This document shows, in pieces, positions 1 to 12,890 of a stretch of DNA of 64,000 bases; within the stretch, counting starts at the first letter, position 1; every line of letters begins with the position of its first letter. The stretch comes from Siphonodentalium dalli (Eukaryota; Mollusca; Scaphopoda; Gadilida; Siphonodentaliidae). The position numbers were made by a program, and so were the translations under genes. The DNA is taken from assembly GCA_032622095.1 (NCBI GenBank), contig CP136061.1:97833345-97897344 (forward strand). The letters are read 5' to 3'. The notes beneath the pieces were generated by a model. The model ran no database searches. It was not told the DNA's origin and saw only the letters and a list, made by a program, of their open reading frames with translations.

Positions 1-483
1 CACGTGATTTCGACGCAAAACTGATGTCACTTACTTGTTCAGGTCGAAGCAAACCAGGTCTATTGAACTGGCAATATTCATTAATTTTGTTAACACATAA
101 CTAGCCCCATATTTTCAAGTAACCGGGTCGCGGGAATTCGGAGGGATAACACTTTTATACGCTGTCTTACTTGTGTGTTCAGCTCTAATATAAATTTAGT
201 ACAACCGGCGTACATGGTCACTCAATAGTCAAACCTCAAACTAATTGCAACAGTGTTTCTTAGCAGGATTATGTCTATTAACCAATTATAAACAACATAC
301 TAATAATCAAAAAGTATCAAGAAAGGCGGAAATTGGTAAATTTTGTAAAATAAATTTGTTAAAATTTGGTAAAATACTCAATTTATAGCTTTTCAAGGAT
401 ATTTATACAAATATTCATTTCACATGTCCTTCCATTCATATATCCATTTTGTTGAGTACACAATCATGATTATATAACAGAAA
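1..483. other. Unassigned AT-rich DNA
   Basis: No coding region, RNA gene or convincing repeat was seen here. Confidence 0.5.
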
Positions 484-2234
484 ACATTTTCCAGATACGC
501 TGAGTATTTTTCGAGTTATGTGTCTCCAAAATTGGGAGTTTGTCTAATTTCGGAGCCTCAATTTGCAAGAGTTAGCTAAAATCCATATTTTATGGTCTAG
601 TATATTAAAAACTAGAGAAAAATGAAGGGATAACTTGCTGTTGTATTAGTTGCCTCACTACATTGTGCACAAAAAATGATTACTTCATGCATCTATGATC
701 GAGAAGACAAAAATATTTTTAAACAAAATGTGTGTCATTCTATGGACTTTGCCAAATTTGCCTTGTGACACAGAACTGGTGTGATGAAATACCATATTTG
801 AGGTCATACAACTCAATAAATTGACATCCATATGCCCTGTATTTCTCAAAACCTCATAAGTGTAATAGGTTAAATATACTGTGCTGGAGTTGCTAAACAC
901 ATATGTGCCAAAAATCAACGTATGGTCCTGTGAATCCTTAGTATTGACTCTTTTCCAAAAAATGCCATTTTGGTCTGTTTTGGGGTGTTTTGTACATTGT
1001 TAATGTTTTTGGCACAAATAGTAAACAACAATGAATACAATTAGTGTTTAATGTGTAAAATCATTTGAACGTTCCTCCTAAAACACTTAGTGGTGGGAAA
1101 ATAGGATTACATTGGTTATGCTAATCAACAGTCACTGGATTTCATATATTTTTCAAGAAACTGACTCCAAATTTGAACATTGATAATGGGGTTGGTGAAA
1201 TCACAAAAGGCCATGATCTTGTCACCATATTCTAGTCATTGGAGACAAGGTGTTGTTTTATTCCAGTTTGTGTAGATTATTCTTGCATAATAAAAAGTTA
1301 AGTACTTTAGTGGAGGTTTATTTAGAACTTTATGAGCATTTTATATAGAACAACCCCAAAATAATAATTCACCATTACGTCATCGAATTGCAACAAAAAG
1401 GGTCGTAGCTCTAAATATGAACATCAAACAGGAGCAGTATACTCTGTATCAAAGAATAATGATTGTAGGAGCTGGTGATAGTAAAGTTTTATACAACAAG
1501 GTCCATGTTTTCTGAGATTTTTCAATATGATTTCCCCTACCCCATTTTTTCAGATATTCAAATTTGGCATAATTTTCCAGAAAAAATGAGTGAAGTTCAG
1601 TGACATTCTTCATTGACATATCCAATATAAGGCTATTATATCAACACTATTAGAAGGAAAGTTCAAATGATTTTACACATTAAACGCACATTGTTTTTAC
1701 TATTTATACACAAAAACCTTTAAAAGTGGACAAAAACGCCCAACATGGCATTTTTATAAAAGATTCAATTCTCAGGATTCAAGGGGCTATAATTTTATTT
1801 TCTGCACCATAATTTTGGAATTTCCTTAGCAGTGTGTTTAACCATGCATACTTAAGTGATTATGAGAAATAAAGGGGAAATGGATATATACTTATTGAGT
1901 TGTATGACCTAAAAAATGCTATTGTATCAGGCCGGTTCTGGACTACATGCAAATTTGGCTGTTAATACAATGGTGGAACACACATTTTGTTTAAGAATAT
2001 TTTTGTCCTCTCTATCATAGATGCATAAAGAAATCATATTTTGTGTACAACCTAGAGAGGAAATGACTAAATCAACAAGAAATCCCTTCATTTTTCTTTA
2101 GTTTTTAAAATACAAGACCATAAAAAATTGATTTTAACTAATTTTGTGAAATTGACGCTCCAAAATTAGATAAACTCAAAATTTTAGAGGCACATAACTC
2201 GGAAAATACTCGATGTATCTGGGAAAGGTTTATT
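484..2234. repeat. Fold-back element 1 (about 1.75 kb, arms about 0.7 kb)
   Basis: The sequence from about 484 rightwards is mirrored as the reverse complement ending near 2234. Matching landmarks: ttttccagatac at 490 against gtatctgggaaa at 2215, a gaagggat stretch near 627 against atccctt near 2083, and aaatcatttgaacg near 1062 against gttcaaatgatttt near 1657. The centre is near 1.36 kb. The arms carry many substitutions and small gaps, so this is an old palindrome. No coding capacity was recognised. Confidence 0.8.
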
Positions 2235-3950
2235 ATTGCAATATTGAACGCAAAATATTTCGATACTAAGCACGCTAAATTTCATACAGACCCGATAGTG
2301 TTATATTTATGTTAGATAAATACTGTGCATATAGTGTACATATAGCATTTACAACTATAATTATATACATATCTAAAACATTGTCTCTATTTATACAATA
2401 AACAATATAGAAGAATCAATAGATTGATTTAAATGTCACAATTTGGAGCGCAAGATGTCGCAATATTAAGCGGAAAATATTGAGATATTAAGCTCAAAAT
2501 ATTGCAATAATATCACAAACGACATGCTTATAAGCGTTTCCACTTGCAGTATTATTTCGATATTGGGCGCGAAAATAGCGCGCTTAATATAACACTTCTT
2601 TTGACACTGGTACTGTATATTAATAACAGCTAGTTGGGATTGGAACCTTCAAGACAACAGCAGATCCCATAATAACTGTGCGCAATGACTTGGCGACAAT
2701 GTTCTCCTGTAGTCGCACATTTTCCATGAAATTTTAAAGCATGATGCATCAAACTGTATACTGTCAGTGAGTCAGCCAAAGATAGTTTGATAATAACATC
2801 CAACAAATTGTGTACTCCCGGTAAATTGTTGTAATAACTTGACGATAACATGGCGAATGATGAAATATGTCTCATATCCACACGTTTCAATGAAAATTGA
2901 TGAACACAGGATGAACTGGTCCGTGTAATTGTAAAGTTTGAATTGTAGATATGTGATCATCCGTCACTGCGCGGTGTCAGTTCATTGTTTACGGTGTTGC
3001 TGTTGGCACTGAAGCTCTTGTGAATTACACTGGTGCGTACAGTACATGTACATATATGTCATCTCTTGTAAGTGTACATGCATGTGCTTTTAAACAATCA
3101 GATTCAGAACACTGTTAACTGATTTGTCAACATTCTAATAGTAATAGCTGCTCGTTGAGTCGTTGTTATTATTGTCACTATTGGTTGACATCGAAGCTCG
3201 TGCTAATTGTACCTGTATCCTCCGGTGTCAGTAAATGTGCCAGTATTTTGAAACTACAACACTGTCAATTTCAACATCATCACTGAGTCGAATGAAGTCA
3301 GATTCCGGATCACGCCATGAATCGATTTGGCACGAATCTCTACTCTCTAATTTAGTGGAAATTGTCAATGATTAAGCCGATTTTCGCAGAATTTAAACTT
3401 GACCGGTTATCAAAGGAACCGAAATCAGACCATCTTAACAACAGTCCACAATCGAACAGGTAACAGTTTCCCAAAAAAACAATAGTTTGGATCAAATATG
3501 CAACGTCAAAGAAAAATTGCGAAATAATCTGAATGCTAAAACGCGAACTTAAACCCTGATAGAGAATAAGTTAACGTACTCATCAATATACGTACCGACC
3601 GCATAACACAGAATGAATGCCGCAATATGAAGCGCATATTAATACATATTAAATATCAGCAGAGTAAGATTCAGTCATACTTTATGGAGTCATTGCCGTA
3701 TATAATATGGTCGCCGATAAATATACTATTGAATTTTGACGGCATGACTTTGAATCACGAAAATATTTAATTTAGACAATTTTCATGGGCACATAGAATA
3801 ACGGTATGGGGCCGTCAAACTGATGAAACGGTATGGGACCGTCGATTATGACGGCCCGAAACCGTCGAACCGACAGTAGTTTCTAACAGTGTATATATTC
3901 ACGGGGGACCGTCTATATGGCACAAATGGGTTCTAACAGAGATAACTTTT
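2235..3950. repeat. Unassigned DNA with a divergent dispersed repeat (2630-3300)
   Basis: 2230-2600 is rich in ATATTG/CAATAT words. 2630-3300 resembles 56740-57100: shared features in the same order are an 'acagcag...cc(c)ataa' block, 'atgacttggcga', 'ttcaatgaaaatt(g/a)atga', 'gtcagttcatt' and a 'ggttgacatc' segment. 3790-3910 has several short gaccgtc words. No gene was recognised. Confidence 0.45.
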
Positions 3951-5560
3951 TATGAGAAAGATAATGGTTCGGGTTGGAATTTTCTAAAGTGACGCCGTTG
4001 TTGTCAGTGGTAGAAAGGGGAAGGGGCAGAATTAAAATTTGTCACCGATTATCACCAAACTGTTATATAATCATCGCCACGATATGAGGAATCTAACGGT
4101 GTTGTTACAATATGTCAAAAGTGGCGCCATTCGAGTCAGGGATGCACGGAATGGGAGAGGAGCACCGATTTCTACCAAATTGACATACCTTCTTTTCCAT
4201 GATACAAGGAATCTAATTGTGTGATTTTAAAGACGCCAAATTGGTGTCGATTGGATGAAAGATGGGGGGGGGGGGGGGAATGCGGACCCTATTTGATAAG
4301 AATTTGTTCAGTCGCCGATTTCCACTAAAACTATACATAATCATCCCCACGGTATGAGGAGTATAATGATGTGGCTTAAAGCTGTCATAAGTGGCGTCAT
4401 TCGAGTCCGGAGTGTATTGAAGAGGAGAGGGGCACCAAAATTAATACATAATATTATCAGCGTCGATTTCCAACAAATTAATACATATTCTTATCTATGA
4501 TACGAGGAATCTAATCGTGTGATTTAAATATGCCAAATTGGTGCTGTTTGGGTGAGAGACGGGTGGGGGCACTAAATTTGGTAAAAAATTGTTTAGAGGC
4601 CGATTGCACCAAAGTTATAAATAATCATCTCCATGATATCGGGAATTTAATTGTGTGGTTTAAAGATGTGAGGCCATTCCAGTCAGGGGTGCATAGAGAG
4701 TGAGAGGGACACCATAATTGATAACAATATGCTTAGCGACGATTTCCACAAGATTGATAAATATTCTTCTCCGTGATACGAGAAATATAATGGTGTAGTT
4801 TGAATACATGAAATTGGAGCTGTTTGGGTGAGAGCTATTGGGACAGTAAATTTGATACGAATTTGTATACTCGCCAATTTTCACCAATTGTATATGTATT
4901 CATCTCCATAATGAGTCTAAGTGTGTGGTTTTAAAGATGTCAAAAGTGGCACCGCTTGAGTCAGAAATATGGAGGGGGGGGGGGGGGTCACCAAAACTGA
5001 TAAAAATATGTTTAGTGTCAACAGTACGACGAATCAAATCATGCATGTAAAACGTGTAAAAAACGCCAAATGTGGTACCTAGATATAATTGCGAATATCT
5101 GTCTGTTTACGTTCTATATATAACTTCACTGGGTACAATCGAGATGACACCAAGGTGGTCTAACATGGGAAACTTTTTACCAGGAAGAGAATGGTACGGG
5201 TTAAAATTTTATAAAGTGACGCTGTTAGTGTCAGGGGCAGAAGGGTGAGGGGCAGCACAACAATGATAAAATAGTTTTGTCGCCGATTTCCACCAAACTT
5301 ATACATAATATATGTATGATATGGCGCCGTGCGACTCATGGGTGAACGGGGGAGAGGGGCATCAACAATTGATTAAAACATATTATTAGCGCAGATTTCC
5401 ACCAAATTGATATATTATTCCTCTCCATAATAAAAGGAATATAATCGTGTGATTTAAAGATGCCAAATTAGTGCCGTTTGGTGAGAGATGGGGCGGGGGT
5501 AATAACTATGATACAAATGTGTTTAGTTGCCAATTACCACCAAACTTATATTTATACCAC
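3950..5560. repeat. Degenerate tandem repeat array
   Basis: A segment containing 'ccgatttccaccaaa', a 'catgatacgaggaatctaat' type core, 'gtgtg(a/g)tttaaagatg(c/t)caaa' and a G-rich 'gagaggggcacc' motif recurs repeatedly. Two alternating variants suggest a dimeric unit of roughly 290 bp. Poly-G tracts interrupt it near 4265 and 4975. Small open frames here are repeat artefacts. Confidence 0.7.
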
Positions 5561-5569
5561 GATCGCCTA

Positions 5570-5900
5570 TCTTACTATATAAATAAAGCCATCATTCTGT
5601 TTAAATTTAACATTTAATCAACACCTGTTGATTAAACGTGCCTACTGTTGATTAAACTTCGCAGAGTGGATTAAACTTTCTCCATACAATTTGAACGGAA
5701 AAGTGTTTATCCATCGCAATGTAAAGATCGTGGCATAAACAAAATATACGCATAGTGTTTCTGAATAACAAATTTAATCCACTCTTGGGATTGGCGATTT
5801 ACTCACTCGCTGAAGCTCGTGGTGTAAATCGCCAATCCCACTCGTGGATTAAATTTGTTATTCATAAACACTATGCGTATATTCTATATATAATCACTTC
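5570..5900. repeat. Dispersed hairpin repeat, copy 1
   Basis: Begins 'taccacgatcgcctatctta' and contains two nearby 'ctgttgattaaac' words. It ends in a long hairpin (about 5745-5882) with one arm running gcatagtgtttctgaataac and the other gttattcataaacactatgc. A second copy lies at 10090-10415. Each copy can fold through its right half. Confidence 0.8.
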
Positions 5901-7130
5901 AATATATCATGCGTGCATTAGTCTAATGGACGTAATTTAAATATGTCATAAGTGAATCCGTTCAAGTCATGCATGAGGAATGGAGTTGCGCCAAAGCTGA
6001 TATACAAATACATGTACATTTAGCACTAATTTCTACCAAATTAATACACGCTCCTCTCTAATGATGCGCTGAATTAAATCACATGCGGTGCCGTTTTGGG
6101 CCATGTTTAGTGGGAAGAGATGTACTAGCATTGATAAGATTGTTTTATGTGTCGATATCTACCAAAGTCATCTCCCAGGCCATTTCCATATCGTTCTAAG
6201 GAGTTGTTTTTGTTTTTGGCATTCAATTTAAAAATCTCGACCAATGGTGATCGAATTAAGTAACTTAAAAGCATTAAAAGTATACTTATCATTCTATTTA
6301 AGAGATACATATATTCTTGCAAAATGGTGGACCTTGAACGTCAGATGATTGCATATTATAATGGCTCATGTATATATTATAACATAATTGAGTCTGTCCC
6401 ATTCAATATAGTTTGCACAAAAAAGTTACAATTTTAATTTGTCAAGAGGTATGGAAATGTATAGAAGGCCTGTTAAAATAGTGGTCACAGTCTGCAGACA
6501 AATATAGCTTCTTCTGAGATAAAAGAAAACGCAGTCAGTTTCTTTCATTTTTTAGAACAGACTAATTGCCTGAAACAACTGAAAATCTCGCTCTGTCGGG
6601 CACATGTAGCTGATGTACATGCATAGCAACATTTAAACTGAGAGTAATTAGCCATTATATACCACAATGAACAGAGGAGCAACTGTACATTTCCTTAAAA
6701 CATCTGTATCTTCATGGGGATATGATAACCAGGTGTCCTCGCAATCTTAGTCTAACCCAATAGATTGATTGATACATATCTATATAAAAACCAATTGTCG
6801 TCTTTTATTTTTGCGAACTATGGTGTTTATGATGTTGATGTTTGATCCCAATAAAACTATTAAAACAAAACGTCAATTCCAACCTCATCGACTGTATACG
6901 ATTTAAAAATATATATATAACGTCTGAAGTATAAGCACAGATGTAAATATAAATATCTCTTTATTGTTGTGATGGATTAATCGCGATAAACAAAATGACA
7001 ATCGCTCTGATCCGACAAGGTGAGCCACTACTGATATTTCATGTGTAAGAATCATGTTTCGTGATGCTATTTGGACATACAATTTATGAGAATACATGTA
7101 TTGAGCAAGAGTATTCTCTATTCCGACCAA
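5900..7130. other. Unassigned DNA
   Basis: 5930-6180 holds further faint copies of the preceding tandem array. The rest shows no recognisable gene. An open frame on the minus strand at 6903-7274 overlaps the next repeat and has no recognised domain. Confidence 0.4.
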
Positions 7131-7144
7131 AAATCCACAGCATG

Positions 7145-7815
7145 CAGAGCGGTTCACATCAGTTTTTAATACCGTGTCTACGTGATAGGAGTCACGGTAA
7201 AACATATTAGTGTATGGGTCTGGGTAAAAGGCTGGCACGGAGTCGGTAGTGGCATGGCTATACATGGTGCCCATGAATCCCGTCGGTGACTCAGTCGGTC
7301 AGGTGCATTATTTATATATTATCTATATATCGACGAGAAATACAGCAGTGTCGTGGTCTGGGGGGAAATGAAACACAGAGTTTGTAATGGCGTGTCTACA
7401 TGGTACCTATGAGTCAAATCGATGACTCAATCAGCTAGGTGCATAGCGCATTATTTATGTATTTTCTCTATTGCGAACCGCGAGCGGTATACGTATATAC
7501 ACTTATAATAGGCTGTGCGAAACACGGAGCTTTTAATGGTGTGCTTACGTAATATAGGAGTCACGGTAAAATATATTAGTGTGTGGGTCTGGGTAAACGG
7601 CGGGCACGGAGTTGGTAATGGCATGTCTAAACATAGTGCCCATTACTAACATCTTACCTATATATTGACGAGAAATATAGCAGTGTCGGGATCTGGGGAA
7701 CAAGTTTGTAATGGCGCGTCTATATGGTGACTCAGTCAGTCAGGTACATAGCGCATTATGTATGTCTTTTCTATATTTCGACCAGATATATAGCGGTGGT
7801 CGGGGACTGGGGTGA
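7145..7815. repeat. Degenerate tandem repeat, period about 370 bp
   Basis: 'aggagtcacggtaaaa' recurs at about 7188 and 7556, each followed by 'tgggtctgggtaaa', 'gcacggagt', a 'cgacgagaaatatagcagtgtcg' type block and 'gtgactcagtc'. A half-unit repetition of roughly 180 bp is visible within each copy. Confidence 0.65.
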
Positions 7816-7829
7816 TTTTTTTGCACGTT

Positions 7830-10085
7830 TTGGTAGTCATATTGGAGGTGGACTATATTAATACATTTGGCAGTATATTATTAAACTATTGGATATACAG
7901 CTATGATGTACTCATATAATTTGTAAAATAATTAATTTACTGAAAGAAATATCTGGAACAGACAAAGGAAGAGGTGGGTAACGACATTATCTACATGTAA
8001 TTCAATTGAAGGTTTAGCACGCTTTACTTTCGAATTTCACAGCCAATCACACACTTATTATGTGACCCGGTGGTAATTATATCTTGTCACGTGTGATGGC
8101 ACACTTCCGTCTACATGCACGTGTGTATTCGATATTACAGATAATACGTTTGATTGTCGACAACGATATGAAGGCGCCAATTCAACTCGTGGGAATATTA
8201 AGACCATGCACGCACTGGAGTTCTTATGGTACTTATCTTAGACTAGAGTCACCTATATTGCGAATTGGCACAAGTCGCAATGTCCCAGACAAGGCGTTTG
8301 CTGAGTAAAACCGCAATCTACATCGCCTAGATTGGATTACTGAACAAATGCGATAATACTGTTCTATGAACTCGTGGTGTGTAGATCAAATTGCGAAAAT
8401 ACAAATGTAATACGAGGGGTCGTATCTGCGTAATGTGATTCCGACGACTGGTCCAACAGAACGACGAACGTATAGTGAAGTACCCGCACAATACGAGGGG
8501 CGTTTCACAACCACCAAACTCTCAAACTATCCGGAACGTCCATACAAATTCGTTAATGAAACCAAACAAGGTAAGTTTATTATTTCACTACCGCGATCCT
8601 ATTTGTGTCTCGATTATACAACATACCCTTGTAATAACTTTTAATAAATTGTATTAAATGTACATTTGAAATAAATATAAGCATGTCAGTTTTTCTCATA
8701 GGCCTTCTAAACAGTGAGTGATAAATAATTAAAATACAATTTTAATTAAAAATTACCTATAAGTATAGATACAGGTATGAATCAAACAGCCAATATCAGC
8801 CATATTCTTCTCCCTGCTGCTGGTAACTGGAAATTTTACAGTGTACAAGTCCTGTGTCCGTTTCAACACTTCCCGTGGTCGACAGGAAGTAGTGACTGAG
8901 TGGACACAATGTACTGGCCAGTTATATCAACACAGAATTTAAATTTGTTGACAGTTGTCATGCCCAGTGATCACTTCCAGTGGTCAATTATAGATATTTC
9001 CTGTGAAGAGTTAAAATGGGCGCTGAGAACGTTCTTCGGTAATTTCCTAATCTTGTAAACTTGTGTTCTATAGTGCCCGAACAATTGTGCTCCTGTAAAA
9101 GACATGCAATGTTTAATGGAATTTAACACTAATATATTACTCTTTTGTTTACAACATACATTGACCAGCAATTTTACTTAAATATAATCTTCTCTGCGGG
9201 CCATCTTTAACTGGGATTCATTTCAGCAGCGAACTACATGGGTTTTGGGAGCGAGGGAATGCCCTAGCGCTCCATCTTTTTTGTTATAGCTATAGTACGG
9301 GAATTGTCTTTCTTAGTAAAAAACAAAAAACTCCCTTGGCGGGCTGATAATATACCAACTTAGGTAGTTCCATAGTACAGAAATAACACAGCATCGGTTA
9401 GAACATGCATGGTGTTGAAAGTACTGGTATACGAGGCTGAATTATTTATTGTCACCGCAGTGAAACGCGTGCCAGTGTCGATATGTACGAGTATCACTGG
9501 TGTATTGCGCACTCGTCAATTAACCCTTTGTCGGCGTGAACATTTCCACGGGACCAATTGTCATATCATATTCACGGTGTATATATATATATTTCTGGGG
9601 TGGGCTTCATAAACAGAGACAAATCGCATTTGATAAATATAGGGTTTCCACAGACACGTACGTTGTGACGGGCGATTCTCACCAAAATACCCAACAATTC
9701 AGAACAATTGGGAATTTCATGCAGGATCGTGTTGGTAGTGGACTGGGGTGCATGACATTAGTCTTATTTCCAAATTTATAAAGTTCATGATTATCCCACA
9801 TATGAATGAATTATGGAGTTAAATGACAATTATTTGAGACGTTTCGATCGTTAGCAGTTGCTGGGTTGGAGATTTCTCACAGTTGGAATCTTGGGTAACC
9901 ATTAGTTTTTCAACCCAATAGTGCATGTGCAAAAATGTAGTTTCCCGGACTCGGATCGATTATCTAGTCGACGGCGTGGAGGTGGGCATGGGCAGCCCCT
10001 CCTCATGGAGGCTCTGTATCAACGTTACCGCAATTCCATGCCAGAAAAATAGCACTGAGTCTGAAAGTTAAGACTGGAGAATAGG
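7830..10085. other. Mostly unassigned DNA around the possible exon
   Basis: Apart from the candidate exon at 8411-8570, only short inverted motifs are seen, such as aacacttcc/ggaagtagt near 8850. No RNA gene or conserved protein domain was recognised. Confidence 0.4.
8411..8570 (+). CDS. Possible isolated exon (unknown product)
   Basis: An open frame runs from 8411 (after TAA) and includes a charged, proline-containing segment with PTTGPTERRTYSEVPAQYEG and later NYPERPYKFVNETKQ. It ends exactly at AAACAAG|GTAAGT, a near-consensus splice donor at 8571. Composition looks more protein-like than surrounding frames. No acceptor, partner exon or domain was identified, so this is a weak call. Confidence 0.25.
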
Positions 10086-10089
10086 GTGT

Positions 10090-10415
10090 ATACCACGATC
10101 GCCTATCTTAATATATAAATAAAGCCATCTGTTGATTAAACGTGCCTACTGTTGATTAAACTTCGCAGAGTGGATAAAACTTTCTCCATACAATTTGAAC
10201 GGAAAAGTGTTTATCCATCGCATTGTAAAGATCGTCGCATAAACTTCGCAGAGTGGATTAAACTTTCTCCATACAATTTGAACGGAAAAGTGTTTATCCA
10301 TCGCATTGTAAAGATCGTGGCATAAACAAAATAGAAGCTCGTGGTGTAAATCACAAATCCCACTCGTGGATTAAATTTGTTATTCAGAAACACTATGCGT
10401 ATATTCTATATTTAT
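10090..10415. repeat. Dispersed hairpin repeat, copy 2, with internal duplication
   Basis: Same family as 5570-5900, starting with the same 'taccacgatcgcctatctta'. In this copy a segment of about 90 bp (from 'cttcgcagagtgga' to 'gtaaagatcgt') is tandemly duplicated at 10160-10330, and much of the hairpin's left arm is missing. Confidence 0.8.
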
Positions 10416-10539
10416 ACCGCACGTAGGATGTTGTTATACATTCGGTCAATATATGATTTACTCGATGTATTGTTATTGTATAACGACGGTGACTTTTTGA
10501 ACTAATTCCTTATTCAAACGATTGTCTATATAGACCAAT

Positions 10540-10800
10540 TTGACTGGATGAGAGGCCCGTCCCAATTACCCCATATAAATTTAGTTTTATTTCTCCATTC
10601 TCCTAAAACCATTATTTCAATCCCTTCCCGTCTGATCGATACCCCCCTCACTCTGATAGTTAACTCTTCTATTTTGCATATATGTGTCATCTGTCATGAG
10701 GCTCGCCATGTATTCACCAGGTACATCCTGAAACGATGTCCACTAACTATGGGGTTCGTCCGTTTATTGTTACCATAGTTACGGCCTTTATTTCATTTGT
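10540..10800 (+). mobile_element. LINE 3' UTR-like fragment
   Basis: A stretch at about 10590-10655 (ttctcctaaaa, then tcccgtctgatcgatacccc) matches the reverse complement of 52610-52690, which lies in the 3' UTR of a LINE fragment ending at 52450. It is therefore probably a truncated relic of the same LINE family in plus orientation. The overlapping open frame is not considered a gene. Confidence 0.45.
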
Positions 10801-11710
10801 TAAATTTTCGCACTGTACATACATGTTGAATTGTAACTCCCGTAGAAATGGTAAGATTTTAATGCTATTTGGACTGCTATTAGACATGGATTGATGAAAT
10901 TATACTTACATCTATTATCCGTGTTTTGGTTGTTGTAAGAATTATTTCAAGATTTGCCATCAGATCAGTGCATCACATTTAGCATTGCTACTCAAGTACC
11001 AACTGTTGGATTAGAATATTTTTAGAATAGTGATAGGTCAATATGAGGGAAAGAATACTATGATTTTCAGTCGAGTACGCCGCGGATTGATCTATAGTTT
11101 GGGTGATTAGACATTGTGGAACTTGTCAGTGGAACATTAGACACGTTGAAAACCAACTCATTGTCAGTTATATATTGGATCATGTCAGTGGATTGGAGTT
11201 ACTATAATGTAAAAAGGATGTTGTTTGGCATAATACTATTGGGTGATTAGATGAATGATTAGAGCATGTTTTGTTGTTGTCAAGGTCACGTTGTGGCACA
11301 TCGTTTCCTCGGAGTACTAAACTCAACTCCAACCCATGATCTGTTCGTTAAGTAGTACACAATAAACAGCAAGTTGCCAGGCTAATTGCCAGCATGTGAA
11401 CCTACACAAAAATCGTCGTTTTGGCAAACATACTGATCACTATAAAGTGTCTTTTTTGTTGACGACGCCGATCTGGTGGGTTCACATAATTATCACTAGA
11501 AACAGACTTGCTGTTGAAGACGCCGATATGGTGGTCTTGGAGCTGTATATGGTTTTCACCACTCCCTCTGGGCAATATGATGTTGCATGGTGGGGTCTTG
11601 CTGATTTAATATGCCGCTGTCGTGCAAACCTATGATGTTAAGACAATGTGCATTTTTGTCGCATACAAACATAATTATATAATTTAAAAAATATTTCAAT
11701 TATGGCTGTA
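10800..11710. other. Unassigned DNA
   Basis: Contains short repeated words such as gggtgattag and gacgccgat, but no feature that can be supported. Confidence 0.4.
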
Positions 11711-11914
11711 GTGGAGTAGATTAAGTCCAATTTTGAAGGCAGTTGTTCAATTTATGACTAAAGCCTGAAAATGTGCATATATATACATATTCACATACTA
11801 ATAGATATTAGACATGGAGCCACGCTGAAATTTCACTTTGCCCCCTCTTTTAAGGGTTTTACCAAATTTAAAGAGCGTTTATTTATTTTATAATTTAGTT
11901 AATGTCGCAATTAA

Positions 11915-12890
11915 ATGGGTACTGTGCGCCAATTTCAATAAATTCCAGGTAGTAGCAATTATCTAATATCGATAAGATATAGAACAATAAGTAATTTGAG
12001 TGGAAAACGTATTCTGTAAACGTTCAGGTTAACAGGCTATCTTACAATCAGGGTCCGCGCTGGACCGAAAATTTACTTTTGCCAAATATTTTGCGAAATG
12101 AAAATAATTTTTGCCAAATGCTGTTAGAAGTTGCCAAATGCTATCAGTTTCTACAACATTATTTCTGTTATTTTGATTATTTCGACAATTGCTGCTTGAA
12201 CGACCTTTTATATCGATATAAAAGCAGTTAATTATTAATATTTCTCGCCTATATACGTGGGTTTATCATAAAACAGTAAACCAACAACATAACAATGAAA
12301 TTGTAGAAGGGTTTCTTCACCAGAAAGGCACATCAAAACAAAGAGGATTAGCTATGTAAACACCACCACCAGACACCACCGAGCAATCCTTCCACTCGTC
12401 GATACTAATGATATCAGATTAATTGCATCTTGTAATTGCATTGTAAGTTACAATCAAAGTTAATAATTTGATATAAATTAAATTACGAATTTCCGTGTAC
12501 AAGACGTAATTAAATTAATTGATGTACAGTGGATTGGGCATCGCGTGGGCCGTGGCACATATGATCATGTAAAATATGTTGATACGGAGCGTAAACTCAA
12601 GCCACTCATTGACTTGAAGTAAGTGACTATACAATAACTTAAGTGAGTATATGTGACTAGTATACAAGTAATGTGACATTTATTTGATTCATTATTTCGC
12701 CTGCATTTGCTTGAAAAATGTACAAACATTCCTCGATGACGATATAGTTCTGTTTTCACATTCCGGCTAATCTGCCATCCGTAACATTACTTCTTACTCA
12801 ACAAACTTTCAAATAATGGAAATCTGGTTAACTTATTCTACGAAGCAGAGACTATAGAAACCAACAACATCATTTGAGTACAGTATTTCT
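11915..12890. mobile_element. TTAA-flanked miniature element (piggyBac-like target), copy 1
   Basis: Flanked by TTAA at 11911-11914 and 12891-12894. The matching uninterrupted site, with a single TTAA at 14017-14020, survives in the other arm of the fold-back, directly showing insertion with TTAA duplication. Ends are inverted: atgggtactgtgcgcc at left and gagtacagtatttct at right. Related copies lie at 32976-33909 and 53998-54215. No transposase is encoded. TTAA duplication is characteristic of the piggyBac superfamily; that assignment is inferred. Confidence 0.85.
12051..12456. mobile_element. Insertion nested in the TTAA element
   Basis: This stretch is absent from the related copy at 33 kb and is flanked by direct repeats TTACAATCA (12042-12050 and 12448-12456). 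It begins gggtccgcgctggaccg and contains repeated ttgccaaatgct words. The family is not recognised. It forms the third nesting level: fold-back, TTAA element, then this insertion. Confidence 0.65.
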
